DNA from: an uncultured Bacteroidales bacterium
GTDB taxonomy: Bacteria > Bacteroidota > Bacteroidia > Bacteroidales > F082
Assembly: GCA_900318085.1 (NCBI GenBank)
Contig: ONJF01000024.1
Coordinates: forward strand, 1-45,252
Length of the DNA stretch: 45,252 nt
Direction of reading: 5' to 3'
Shown: positions 25,449 through 32,901 of the stretch, in pieces
Numbering within the stretch: the first letter of the stretch is position 1
Layout of the letters: each line of letters begins with the position of its first letter
Position numbers and translations under genes: made by a program
The notes under the pieces: generated by a model
Databases searched by the model: none
The model's input: only the letters and a program-made list of their open reading frames with translations
What the model was told of the DNA's origin: nothing

Positions 25449-26897
25449 CTACCTCACCATCACCTTCTCCATAAAGATTCTTCCTTCTATATCCGCAATA
25501 CGCAGCATATAAACCCCTTGCGGCAAGTCTGCAACGGGGATTTCATTCGTCCCCCGCACGGTCTTCACCACCTGCCCAAGTGCATTATAAACATTCACTT
25601 CCGCAGATTCAACGCCGTCAATAAAAACAGTTTGGAAAGCAGGATTAGGCCACAATGTAAAGGCTTTATTTTCCGTCTCTTCCACAGCTTCAATACTGAC
25701 AAAATGCGCCGTAATCTGTCCACCTCTTGCAACCATGTGTGCATATTCAGGATCTGTAGAGATGGTGTCGCCATCCTGGTTAGTCCAGCCAACAAACTGG
25801 TAGTTTTCATTTGCGGTGGCGGAAAGATGGGCTCTTTCACCGAAAAGGTAAGACCCGGAACCGATTGCCATACCCCCGTCACTTGGCTCTGCTATCACAT
25901 CAAGTTCAAAAGGTGTGTAAACTGACTCACGGCTGACGAACATCTTTCCAAAGAAGACAGAGCCGTTATACTCGTATGATAGCATGTAGCCATCGGGCAA
26001 TAATGCTAGGCCTGTCTGAATATAATCCATGCCGGAACTGATGTTTTCGTAATTATAGCCACCGTCATTAGAACGATACAATCCTTGAAAGTCGATATGT
26101 GCAATGTAAACATTGTCATTGTCATCAATTACAATGGAATTGACACGAAAACCACCATTCAGCATTTCCCAAGTCTCACCATTATCCTCTGTCCTGAACA
26201 CGCCGACATCTTCATCGTTATTATATCCATCACATCCTGCATATACAGTTCCGTCAGGACTTTTTGCGAAAGAAATCAAATAGTTCTCATCCAAACCAAC
26301 CGACTCCCAAGAAAGCCCATGGTCTATTGAACGGATAACACCTATATGATAATCGCTAGAATTAGTCAAACATGCGAACAGGGTTCCATCGTCAAGTTCA
26401 ACAAAACCATTAACGTCGGACACTCTTTCATGGGGATTGTCCCACGAAGTCCACCAAGAATCACCACCGTCAACCGACATACCTATACCTCTAAAGTCGC
26501 CAACATAAAGCGCGCCGTCAGATGCCTTAAAGAATGATCGAGGTGCCGAAAAGGAAGCATATCCTAACGGGTTCCATGAATATCCATCCCATTTATATAA
26601 AGGGGATGTACTATTAATGGAAGCATACAACTCATCGTCTTCGGAAAGATACAGAAAATCAACAGATTGGTTTTGAAACCCAATGCACTGCCATGTATGA
26701 CAACTATCAGTACTGCGATAAACGCCGTGCATTGATGCCACATAAACAGTGTCGATACTACGCCCAACGGGATGATGAAACCAGTCGTTGTTGGTGTTGA
26801 CTTCAATCCAAAAATCATCTGCCGATTGTCCTTGCATCGTCACCCCTCCCGCCATCAGCAGCAGCGCAAGCAGGGTCGTAATTCTTGTTGCTTTCAT
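25449..26897 (-). CDS. T9SS-exported BNR/sortilin-type beta-propeller protein
   Basis: 482 residues from the ATG at 26897 (an in-frame ATG at 26903 adds two). The frame stays open to 27074, but that part encodes repeat sequence. The signal peptide MKATRITTLLALLLMAGGVTMQG is almost identical to that of the next gene. The body has repeated Asp-box/BNR-like motifs of the YRSTDSCHTW, RSIDHGLSWESV, RTEDNGETWEML and YRSNDGGYNYENI kind, as in photosystem-assembly Ycf48-like or sortilin-like propellers. A small MucBP/InlB-like repeat (about 370-410, NENYQFVGWTNQDGDTI) leads to a T9SS tail (FTLWPNPAFQTVFIDGVE to GRIFMEKVMVR). It is presumably a surface or secreted binding protein; ligand unknown. Confidence 0.88.
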   Translation of the reverse strand: MKATRITTLLALLLMAGGVTMQGQSADDFWIEVNTNNDWFHHPVGRSIDTVYVASMHGVYRSTDSCHTWQCIGFQNQSVDFLYLSEDDELYASINSTSPLYKWDGYSWNPLGYASFSAPRSFFKASDGALYVGDFRGIGMSVDGGDSWWTSWDNPHERVSDVNGFVELDDGTLFACLTNSSDYHIGVIRSIDHGLSWESVGLDENYLISFAKSPDGTVYAGCDGYNNDEDVGVFRTEDNGETWEMLNGGFRVNSIVIDDNDNVYIAHIDFQGLYRSNDGGYNYENISSGMDYIQTGLALLPDGYMLSYEYNGSVFFGKMFVSRESVYTPFELDVIAEPSDGGMAIGSGSYLFGERAHLSATANENYQFVGWTNQDGDTISTDPEYAHMVARGGQITAHFVSIEAVEETENKAFTLWPNPAFQTVFIDGVESAEVNVYNALGQVVKTVRGTNEIPVADLPQGVYMLRIADIEGRIFMEKVMVR

Positions 26898-26905
26898 ATT
26901 CATAT

Positions 26906-27092
26906 TTGTCTTATTTGTCCTATTAGTCTCATCTCTTGCGTCTGGCAGTTCCCCCTCTGAGAGGGGGTGCCCACCGGGCGGGGAAGTAAGGGTGCCGCGC
27001 AGCGGCGGGGAATTCATCCCCCTCTCCTTCGGGAGAGGGTCGGGGTGAGGGCCTCTTCGTAAGCACGTTAGCACGCATAACGATAGTACGAA
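26906..27092. repeat. Composite repeat block upstream of the BNR propeller gene
   Basis: In order: GTCTTATTTGTCCTATTAGT words; CCCCCTCTGAGAGGGGG hairpin (26951-26967); a GC-rich stretch with GTGCCGCGCAGCGGC; CCCTCTCCTTCGGGAGAGGG hairpin (27020-27039) followed by TCGGGGTGAGGG; then GTAAGCACGTTAGCACG words. The CCCTCTCC...GGGTGAGGG element is, to my knowledge, widespread between genes of many phyla. Confidence 0.85.
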
Positions 27093-27190
27093 AAATCCTA
27101 TCTTCCCACAGCCATTTTCGCAGTAAAGCTTCTCCCTTCCTCATCCTCAATGGATTTCAATTCAAAGTGGTTTAGTTCCCTCGCTTACTG

Positions 27191-27459
27191 TCACTTATTC
27201 AACTCCACTCCAGACTCTCCATGTAATTCTTGCCACCACTCCTTTTTTATCCGTTGGATATAGGCACTCATCGTGTCATCATTTAGGCTGTCCGCTGCCG
27301 TGTTGATACTTTTATACGTATGGGAGGATATTTAGTGACTGTGTCGCCTTGAAGTCCTTTCCCGCTTTTCGAAGGAGTTAAGGAAGACCCCTTGTACTCA
27401 CCTTGGCATCCCGCCAGCAGCAGGAACCCAAGCACAATGTAAATTCTTGTCGTTTTCAT
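27191..27459 (-). pseudogene. Frameshifted small lipoprotein gene
   Basis: From the ATG at 27459 the frame encodes a lipoprotein signal MKTTRIYIVLGFLLLAGC and then stops at 27283 after 58 residues. A second frame that opens around 27345 continues YKSINTAADSLNDDTM, then IKKEWWQELHGESGVELNK, to a stop at 27191. The end of that second frame matches the intact small lipoprotein at 30144-30335 (TAAVDS... and GAGVELDR against TAADS... and ESGVELNK), so a one- or two-base indel near 27320-27345 most likely broke an approximately 88-residue protein. It starts 7 bases after the barrel-protein stop, so it belongs to that transcript. Confidence 0.65.
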
Positions 27460-27466
27460 TTCTTAA

Positions 27467-29800
27467 TCATTTTATATCTTCTTCAGTATATTCCCTTCTT
27501 GACACATTTTTGTTTTGCTTTCCCTTTGAGAACCAATAGTCTATCTTCAGGAAAATACCGGATGTATACGAAAGCGACTTCGTAAGCTGCGTGTAGGTGT
27601 CGTATTCTACGGTCTTTTCATATATGTCTTTGAAAACGTTTTGGTAGGCCAGCATAATAGCTCCGCGATTTCCCAGGAAGGATTGCCGCAAATAGATGCT
27701 GCTGATTTGTGGTGTACCCTTTGCGAATCCTTGAGGAAGCAGTTGTTTGTTGGTGTAATCGAAAGAAACGCCCGTGCTCATTCCCCATGGGAAAGAATAA
27801 TCGATGGACAAACTGGTGCTTATGATGAATGCGCTTTTCTGCTCTTGATCATACGAGTAGGTGTCGTGATGAAAATCAACCAACGACTCTATCTCCAACG
27901 ATTCATCGAACAGATTGAACGAAGCACTTGCTTTTGCGCCATATTTGTTGAGGGTGGAGATATTGAAGGGCTTAGCGTACAATCTGCCGTTGTCCAGATA
28001 ATAAATGGTGCGGATGACGCTGCCTGAATGGGTATAGTACAAGCTTGTCGAAAACACATTCTTGTTCCTGTTCAGCCTCAGGTTCAATTCGGCAACATCA
28101 TTGATTTGCGGACGGAGATAAGGGTTGCCGGAGGAAAAAGTCACCGAGTCCTGCATGGTGACTTGCGGGCATAATGACCAAATGGCCGGGGTGTACAGCC
28201 GGCGGTTGTACTTCAAACTGATGATGTCGTCATCCATACGATAGGCAGCCGAAACGGAAGGAAGGAAATAATGGTAATGCGAAAGGGAATCGTTCGAGTT
28301 CCTGTCGTCATAAGTGTAGCGTGCTCCAGCCTTCAGGCTCCATTTGTTGATGGTTGCATAATAATCGGAATATAACGACACCTGTCCTTCTTTGAAATTG
28401 AAAGTGAAGTCGTCCTGTGCCTCAGTGAACACATCGTTGAAATGCTGGTAATAATACTGTCCTCCAAACTCAATCCGATGGGCTTCGGCAAGAGCAACGA
28501 TGCCATCCAAATGATAATTCACCGATGCCTTATATCCATCGTCGTATTGCAGTCTGTCAACCGCAGATGAAGTGTTCCCTATCTGGTAATCCTCGTCATA
28601 ATGGGCGACATCCCTGCTTTTCATAAAGTATATGTTGGCGTCAGAACTGATTTGTCTCAAAGCGCCATCGAATGTTCTCTTGAAATAGAGCGAGTAGTTT
28701 TGATAGAGTCCTTTCGTCGTGTCGTTTTGCAATGAATGGTTCAGCGTTTCCAAGCCGTTCGTATATTGTATCATGGTCGTGTCCGTAAGGCGCTTGTCGT
28801 ATGCTTTAATCTCTGCAAAAGCATTGAACAGGGTCTTGTCGTTGGGGACATAGTCGAATCCCAAACGGAAGGAGTGGTAATTCTCTTTCGGCAAATACAT
28901 GCTCTGTGAAGTGTATGAATTGTCCATTGTCCCGTCAAGGGGAGTCCTGAAGGTTTCCGTTTCATTCTTCGTTGCCCAACGGCCATAATAATAGTTGCCA
29001 TACAGTCTCATTTTGGAAAAAGAGTACTGTAGCACAAGCGAACCTTCTGTCCTTTTGGCTGGAAACAGATTGCTCGCACTTGCATATCCGAAAACTCCTT
29101 TGTCCACTTCACTTTTCAATACAATGTTCACGATGCCTTCAATGTCTGTTTCATATCGTGACGAAGGGTTTTGCACCACTTCGATTTTCGCTATGTCATC
29201 CATCGAAATCGTACTGATATCGAAGCCTTCGCGCATCATCCCGTTGACAAGGACCAGCGTCGATTTCCCGATGATGGAAACACTGTTGTTGATTTTGTTC
29301 ACCTGCAACTCAGGCACATGCCCCAGCAGGTCGATGGAGGTAACGGAATTTGCCATCGCTATCGAGTCGGGAACAAACACCGACCTGTCCGAGTTCATGA
29401 TATAGGGACTTGTCGTGACCGACACTTCGTTGAGGGTAAAGGAACTTGGATGAAGCAGGATGGGCTGTTCGATTCTCGTCTTGTTCCTGTTCAGGCTGAT
29501 TTGTACGTTCTTTCTCGTGTATCCGATGCAGGAAATGGCCAAAGTCACTTGGTCAGGCAGGGAGCCTGAAAGGACGAAATATCCGGTGGAGTCGGTAATG
29601 GTCGAGACCAAAGGCCTCATTTCGTCAGTCACGTCCGAAGCCTGTATGGCTGCATATTCCACAGGCAGCCTTTGACAAGAATCCAGAACATAACCCGATA
29701 CGGTTCTATTCTTCAGTTGTGTTTTCCGTTGCTGTCCATACCCCATGGCCGACAAAGCCACCAGACAGCAAATCATCATGAGTTTCATTGTTGTTTTCAT
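27467..29800 (-). CDS. Outer-membrane beta-barrel protein, TonB-dependent-receptor-like (OMP_b-brl family)
   Basis: 777 residues from the ATG at 29800 (an ATG at 29824 would add eight). Signal MKTTMKLMMICCLVALSAMGYG; a carboxypeptidase-regulatory-like beta sandwich follows (about 35-115, VSGYVLDSCQRLPVEYAAI to SLNRNKTRIEQPILL); a plug-like region (about 120-225) has VPELQVNKINNSVSIIGK and VLVNGM; the rest is a barrel rich in alternating aromatic strands. The plug and barrel resemble the Bacteroidota outer-membrane beta-barrel family rather than a SusC, and no SusD-like gene is adjacent. The substrate is unknown. A -7 element lies 78 bases upstream, and a small lipoprotein (now frameshifted) follows at once. 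Confidence 0.85.
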   Translation of the reverse strand: MKTTMKLMMICCLVALSAMGYGQQRKTQLKNRTVSGYVLDSCQRLPVEYAAIQASDVTDEMRPLVSTITDSTGYFVLSGSLPDQVTLAISCIGYTRKNVQISLNRNKTRIEQPILLHPSSFTLNEVSVTTSPYIMNSDRSVFVPDSIAMANSVTSIDLLGHVPELQVNKINNSVSIIGKSTLVLVNGMMREGFDISTISMDDIAKIEVVQNPSSRYETDIEGIVNIVLKSEVDKGVFGYASASNLFPAKRTEGSLVLQYSFSKMRLYGNYYYGRWATKNETETFRTPLDGTMDNSYTSQSMYLPKENYHSFRLGFDYVPNDKTLFNAFAEIKAYDKRLTDTTMIQYTNGLETLNHSLQNDTTKGLYQNYSLYFKRTFDGALRQISSDANIYFMKSRDVAHYDEDYQIGNTSSAVDRLQYDDGYKASVNYHLDGIVALAEAHRIEFGGQYYYQHFNDVFTEAQDDFTFNFKEGQVSLYSDYYATINKWSLKAGARYTYDDRNSNDSLSHYHYFLPSVSAAYRMDDDIISLKYNRRLYTPAIWSLCPQVTMQDSVTFSSGNPYLRPQINDVAELNLRLNRNKNVFSTSLYYTHSGSVIRTIYYLDNGRLYAKPFNISTLNKYGAKASASFNLFDESLEIESLVDFHHDTYSYDQEQKSAFIISTSLSIDYSFPWGMSTGVSFDYTNKQLLPQGFAKGTPQISSIYLRQSFLGNRGAIMLAYQNVFKDIYEKTVEYDTYTQLTKSLSYTSGIFLKIDYWFSKGKQNKNVSRREYTEEDIK

Positions 29801-29877
29801 ATCCGTTAGATTTTGAATTTTCATTTTTATCTTATCTCCGTATTATTATTCCATTCCTGCGTCTACAATCGCTATGC

Positions 29878-29885
29878 CAAAATTA
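29878..29885 (-). promoter_or_regulatory. -7 element for the outer-membrane barrel gene
   Basis: TAATTTTG on the minus strand, 53 bases before the ATG at 29824 and 77 before that at 29800. Confidence 0.55.
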
Positions 29886-29969
29886 TAAACATCTATATAT
29901 CAATTATCTACAAATTTCAATCATTTTCATATTGTCAAGTTTTTTTACACCGTTGTAAAGATTCTTTAC

Positions 29970-30136
29970 AGTCTCATCAGCCCCATCTGTCCTATATGTC
30001 CAACGGTCGTAAGTACGTAAGCACGATAGCACGAAATGCAAAGCATTCAACGAAGTTAATAACGAAACTAATCAACTCCCAACTAACAACCCTAAACTCC
30101 CCACAACTCTAAACTCTAAACTCTAAACTCTAAACT
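29970..30136. repeat. Five consecutive word arrays in the 343-base gap
   Basis: The gap 29801-30143 holds the barrel promoter and then, reading rightward: GTCTCATCAGCC...GTCCTATATGTCC (29970-30001); GTAAGTACGTAAGCACGATA (30009-30028); an AAATGCAAAGCATT block (30034-30065); ACTCCCAACTAACAACCC words; and a perfect heptamer array AACTCTA repeated 4.6 times (30105-30136). 30027-30065 is identical over 39 bases to 30396-30434. No gene seen. Confidence 0.9.
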
Positions 30137-30143
30137 AAAACAA

Positions 30144-30335
30144 TCACCTATCCAACTCCACTCCCGCACCAACCCACTCAATCAGTTCCATCTCCATCCT
30201 CGTGCTATCCACCGCCGCCGTCCTGCTGCTTTCAGCAGGCACATTCTTCGCCTGTGCCGCCTTCTCCCGTCGGCATCCCGCCAGCAGCATCACAGCCGCC
30301 ATCAAAACCAAAGCCCCAATCCTCATCGCTCTCAT
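30144..30335 (-). CDS. Small lipoprotein
   Basis: 63 residues with a lipoprotein signal peptide (MRAMRIGALVLMAAVMLLAGC, lipid Cys21 after LAG), then a 42-residue polar, Lys/Glu/Ala-rich tail ending EWVGAGVELDR. Function unknown. It is the intact relative of the frameshifted lipoprotein at 27191-27459: shared TAA(V)DS and GVEL(D/N) ends and similar signal peptides. It lies downstream of the GLUG-type T9SS gene across a word array, and may be the last gene of that unit. Confidence 0.7.
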   Translation of the reverse strand: MRAMRIGALVLMAAVMLLAGCRREKAAQAKNVPAESSRTAAVDSTRMEMELIEWVGAGVELDR

Positions 30336-30336
30336 A

Positions 30337-30441
30337 GTGTCTTATTATTTGTCTTATTAGTCCTATTAGTCCCCTTCGTAAGCACGTTAGCACGTTAGCA
30401 CGAAATGCAAAGCATTCAACGAAGTTAATAACGATAGCACG
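30337..30441 (-). repeat. GTCTTATTTG, GTTAGCACG and AAATGCAAAGCATT word array
   Basis: GTCTTATTATTTGTCTTATT and TAGTCCTATTAGTCC words, then GTAAGCACGTTAGCACGTTA, then a block identical to 30027-30065. The altered C-terminus of the next gene is encoded from within this array. Confidence 0.88.
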
Positions 30442-31958
30442 AAAAAAAACACTACCTCACCATCACCTTCTCCAAAAAGCCTCACCATCACCTTCTCCAA
30501 AAAGATTCTCCCTTCCTTATCCCTAATCCTCACCAAATAAACCCCTTCCGCCAATCCGCTCAAATCAACCTCATTCGTCCGCCGCACTATTTTCACCATC
30601 TGCCCAAGTGCATTATAAACCCGCACCTCATCAGCAATAACACCCTCAATGCGAAAAATTCCATCAGTCGGATTGGGATAAACCATCAATAAAACAGCGC
30701 ACTCGCCATTTTCTCCAACAGCCTCAATACCGTCCTCGAACATCGGGATATAGTAAGGCTCATAGACAGGCTTCCAATGTTTATAAATTGATGGGCTTTC
30801 CTGCATGTCCACCCAAGCGTTGAGGGCATCCAACATAATGTCAGTCGAAGTGGAGCCTACCATCACGTTTGTTTCCAATTGGCAGGGTCCGGTAGGAACA
30901 AATTCCGCACATTCCATGGCTAAACCCTGATTGTCGCCGAAAAGCCCTGCTTGTCCGTAGTTGTTCCAAATATGGCCATAGCAGTTTTCCACCACGCAAC
31001 CTTTCATGTTGTAACCCACTACGGAACCTTTGTATTCCATAAAACCATTCAACCTGGCAAGGACTTCGGCAAAGCAATTCTTTACCACGGCTTTGCCGCC
31101 CTGACTATCTGATTCGTTGAAGCAGACAATCCCGCCAAACGACTGGGCGCTATACGAACCTTTAACGCTTCCATAGAAGAAGCAATTAACCACCTCTGCG
31201 TCGGCATACCCGCCTTCCGAAAGGTTGTGATATACGATACCTCCTCCGTTCCTTGAAACCAAATAGTCATTGTCAGCATAGCAATAGGCGCAATTCCTTA
31301 CAACGGAGTTCCTGTTCAATCCGACAATACTGCCACATTGGTCGTCTCCTCCAGCACTTCCAGCCCTTATTTTCACAATGCAACCATCCACTACAGAGAG
31401 GGAATCGGAGACACCCACCAAACACCCATCAAAAAACTCGCTGCCGTTGAGGTGATGGCCTGTAACAAACAAGCCTGAATTGACAACAAAATCTTTCACT
31501 GTTCCATGTTTGAGACATCCGAACATGCCTATATCAAAAGCGGGATCATACTCTGGGGAATTATACGCGACATACAAGCCGTCAATCGTATGACCGCCAC
31601 CGTCAAAAGTACCCATGAAGGGATGTTCGCGGCTGCCGATGGGCGAAAAGCGCCGATGCGCACCAGCGTCAAGGTCGATGTCGCAAGTGAGTCTCACGGT
31701 GCGCCCATCGAAATTGTCAGGCTCGCAGCCGTTCAGCCCGTTCGCTGCGCTTATCAACCACGCCAAACCTTCAGGCGTGGAGATTTCCACATTGCCGATG
31801 GCATCCATCACAAAGCCATCAGGCTGCACTGTGACAGAATCAATCCACAATGGATATTCTTCAATATAATGTGGCCATGGGTCGTCATTGTTTTGTGCCT
31901 GAATCCTTGCCCCAAGCATTAAAAGGGCAACCAAAGCAATAAGTCTTATGTTTTTCAT
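30387..31958 (-). CDS. T9SS-type GLUG/beta-helix surface protein with C-terminus altered by a 25-bp duplication
   Basis: 523 residues. Signal MKNIRLIALVALLMLGARIQA; the body (about 55-420) opens with STPEGLAWLISAANG and TFDGGGHTIDGLYV, the start typical of GLUG/right-handed beta-helix adhesin-like proteins, followed by Cys-containing NC(F/A/Y) rungs. The T9SS tail (LMVYPNPTDGIFRIEGV...) should end GRIFLEKVMVR-stop as in its relatives, with the stop at 30452-30454. A perfect 25-bp tandem duplication (30455-30479 and 30480-30504) shifts the frame, so after KVMVR the protein continues for 30 residues (LFGEGDGEVV...FVLTC) into intergenic repeats. The ATG overlaps the previous stop (ATGA), so it is translated with the upstream gene. 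Confidence 0.85.
   Translation of the reverse strand: MKNIRLIALVALLMLGARIQAQNNDDPWPHYIEEYPLWIDSVTVQPDGFVMDAIGNVEISTPEGLAWLISAANGLNGCEPDNFDGRTVRLTCDIDLDAGAHRRFSPIGSREHPFMGTFDGGGHTIDGLYVAYNSPEYDPAFDIGMFGCLKHGTVKDFVVNSGLFVTGHHLNGSEFFDGCLVGVSDSLSVVDGCIVKIRAGSAGGDDQCGSIVGLNRNSVVRNCAYCYADNDYLVSRNGGGIVYHNLSEGGYADAEVVNCFFYGSVKGSYSAQSFGGIVCFNESDSQGGKAVVKNCFAEVLARLNGFMEYKGSVVGYNMKGCVVENCYGHIWNNYGQAGLFGDNQGLAMECAEFVPTGPCQLETNVMVGSTSTDIMLDALNAWVDMQESPSIYKHWKPVYEPYYIPMFEDGIEAVGENGECAVLLMVYPNPTDGIFRIEGVIADEVRVYNALGQMVKIVRRTNEVDLSGLAEGVYLVRIRDKEGRIFLEKVMVRLFGEGDGEVVFFFVLSLLTSLNALHFVLTC
30455..30504 (-). repeat. Perfect 25-bp tandem duplication at the 3' end of the GLUG-type gene
   Basis: Two identical 25-base units, each beginning CCTCACCATCACCTTCTCC on the plus strand. 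25 is not a multiple of three, so one copy keeps the natural stop and two copies bypass it. Confidence 0.97.
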
Positions 31959-32755
31959 CGTACCGTGATTTTGTTCGTGTAAACTTTTCCTTCCGCGTCC
32001 GCAATCCGCAGCAAATAAACCCCTTCCGCCAATCCCTCAACATCAATCTCATTCGTCCCCCGCACACATTTCACCATCTGCCCTGAAGTATTGTAAACCT
32101 TTACCTCAACAGCCTCCATGCCTTCAATAACAACCCTGTCCCTTGCCGGATTGGGATAAACGCCAATGCTTTCAGCTTCTTCTTCGACCCCATCATACGA
32201 ACCTTCAATAAAAATGTCATCAATACAGATGGCGGAATATCCTGTGCTGCTGAAGTGACGGAAAGCAATATAGACCTCCTGACCGGCATAATTGGAAATG
32301 TCAACTGTATACCGATACCAATTGCCTTGACGTTTTCCCACGCATTTGGCCATCAAAGTCCATTCACGAAAGTTGGCAAAAGCCAACGGGTCGTCATTGA
32401 CAGTAGTGGAGATGGCCACCGCAAAATGTTCCGCACTGCTGTACTCATCCAAAGCGCAGGCATAGAAGCTGAGAATGGGATATTGTGAATTTAAGGATAT
32501 TTGTGGTGAGACGAGATAGTTGTCAGGTGTCAAAGGGTTGCCAGTGGTAGGGTCCACTGAAAACGATAGTAACACTCCATCGGAACCCAAGTGTCCCAAT
32601 CCGTTGGCAGACTGCCGTTGCCAGTTGTGGCCATCGCCGTCGGCATCAATAGTGGTCCAGCCTTGAAGGGTGCCGTCTTCAAAGTCGAACGAGATTTGCG
32701 CTTGCATCGCTCCGCATACCAGCAATGCGGCAAGGATAAATGATAGTTTCTTCAT
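31955..32755 (-). CDS. T9SS-exported protein with cleaved-adhesin/choice-of-anchor jelly roll
   Basis: 266 residues. Signal MKKLSFILAALLVCGAMQA. Mature residues about 21-185 form one jelly-roll domain of the gingipain cleaved-adhesin type: SFDFEDGTLQGWTTIDADGD at the start, DNYLVSPQISL in the middle, and IAFRHFSSTGYSAICIDDIF near its end. The T9SS tail follows directly (IGVYPNPARDRVVIEGM to GKVYTNKITVR). It probably binds carbohydrate or protein at the surface. Translationally coupled (4-base overlap) to the GLUG-type gene downstream. No TAnnTTTG element was seen in front; the gap contains a palindromic repeat. Confidence 0.88.
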   Translation of the reverse strand: MKKLSFILAALLVCGAMQAQISFDFEDGTLQGWTTIDADGDGHNWQRQSANGLGHLGSDGVLLSFSVDPTTGNPLTPDNYLVSPQISLNSQYPILSFYACALDEYSSAEHFAVAISTTVNDDPLAFANFREWTLMAKCVGKRQGNWYRYTVDISNYAGQEVYIAFRHFSSTGYSAICIDDIFIEGSYDGVEEEAESIGVYPNPARDRVVIEGMEAVEVKVYNTSGQMVKCVRGTNEIDVEGLAEGVYLLRIADAEGKVYTNKITVR

Positions 32756-32802
32756 AGTTTATTCTGTTTTAATGATTTGTTATTTACTAGTTTTCTGCGC
32801 TT

Positions 32803-32898
32803 GTCGTCACTGCGAGGAACGAAGCAGTCCAGACTATTGGTTTTTAGAAAACTTGTTCCCTGGATTGCTTCACTGCGTTCGCAAAGACGCGAAGCGAC
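32803..32898. repeat. Palindromic dispersed repeat (GTCACTGCGAGGAACGAAGC family)
   Basis: GTCACTGCGAGGAACGAAGC (32806-32825) and its imperfect complement TGGATTGCTTCACTGCGTTC (32861-32880) plus GCAAAGACG flank a 28-base centre that has its own AGTTTTCT/AGAAAACT pairing with upstream bases. Very similar GTCATTGCGAGGA...AAGCAATCC palindromes occur, to my knowledge, in many unrelated bacteria. It sits between two T9SS genes, 3 bases from the stop of the next. Confidence 0.85.
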
Positions 32899-32901
32899 GA
32901 T

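Noticed and set aside
26898-27074. N-terminal extension of the BNR propeller protein by 59 codons
   Set aside because: The extension translates the CCCTCTCC/GGGTGAGGG repeat block and precedes a complete signal peptide, so it is not a real N-terminus.
27467-29800. SusC-type glycan receptor of a polysaccharide utilisation locus
   Set aside because: No SusD partner, glycoside hydrolase or sensor is nearby, and the protein is shorter than SusC (about 1000 residues).
30105-30136. Telomere-like heptamer AACTCTA repeat
   Set aside because: The array is short, internal, and flanked by other word arrays and genes; nothing indicates a replicon end.
29801-30143. Possible tRNA or small RNA gene in the largest gene-free gap
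   Set aside because: No cloverleaf or CCA-end pattern was found; the gap is explained by one promoter and consecutive word arrays.
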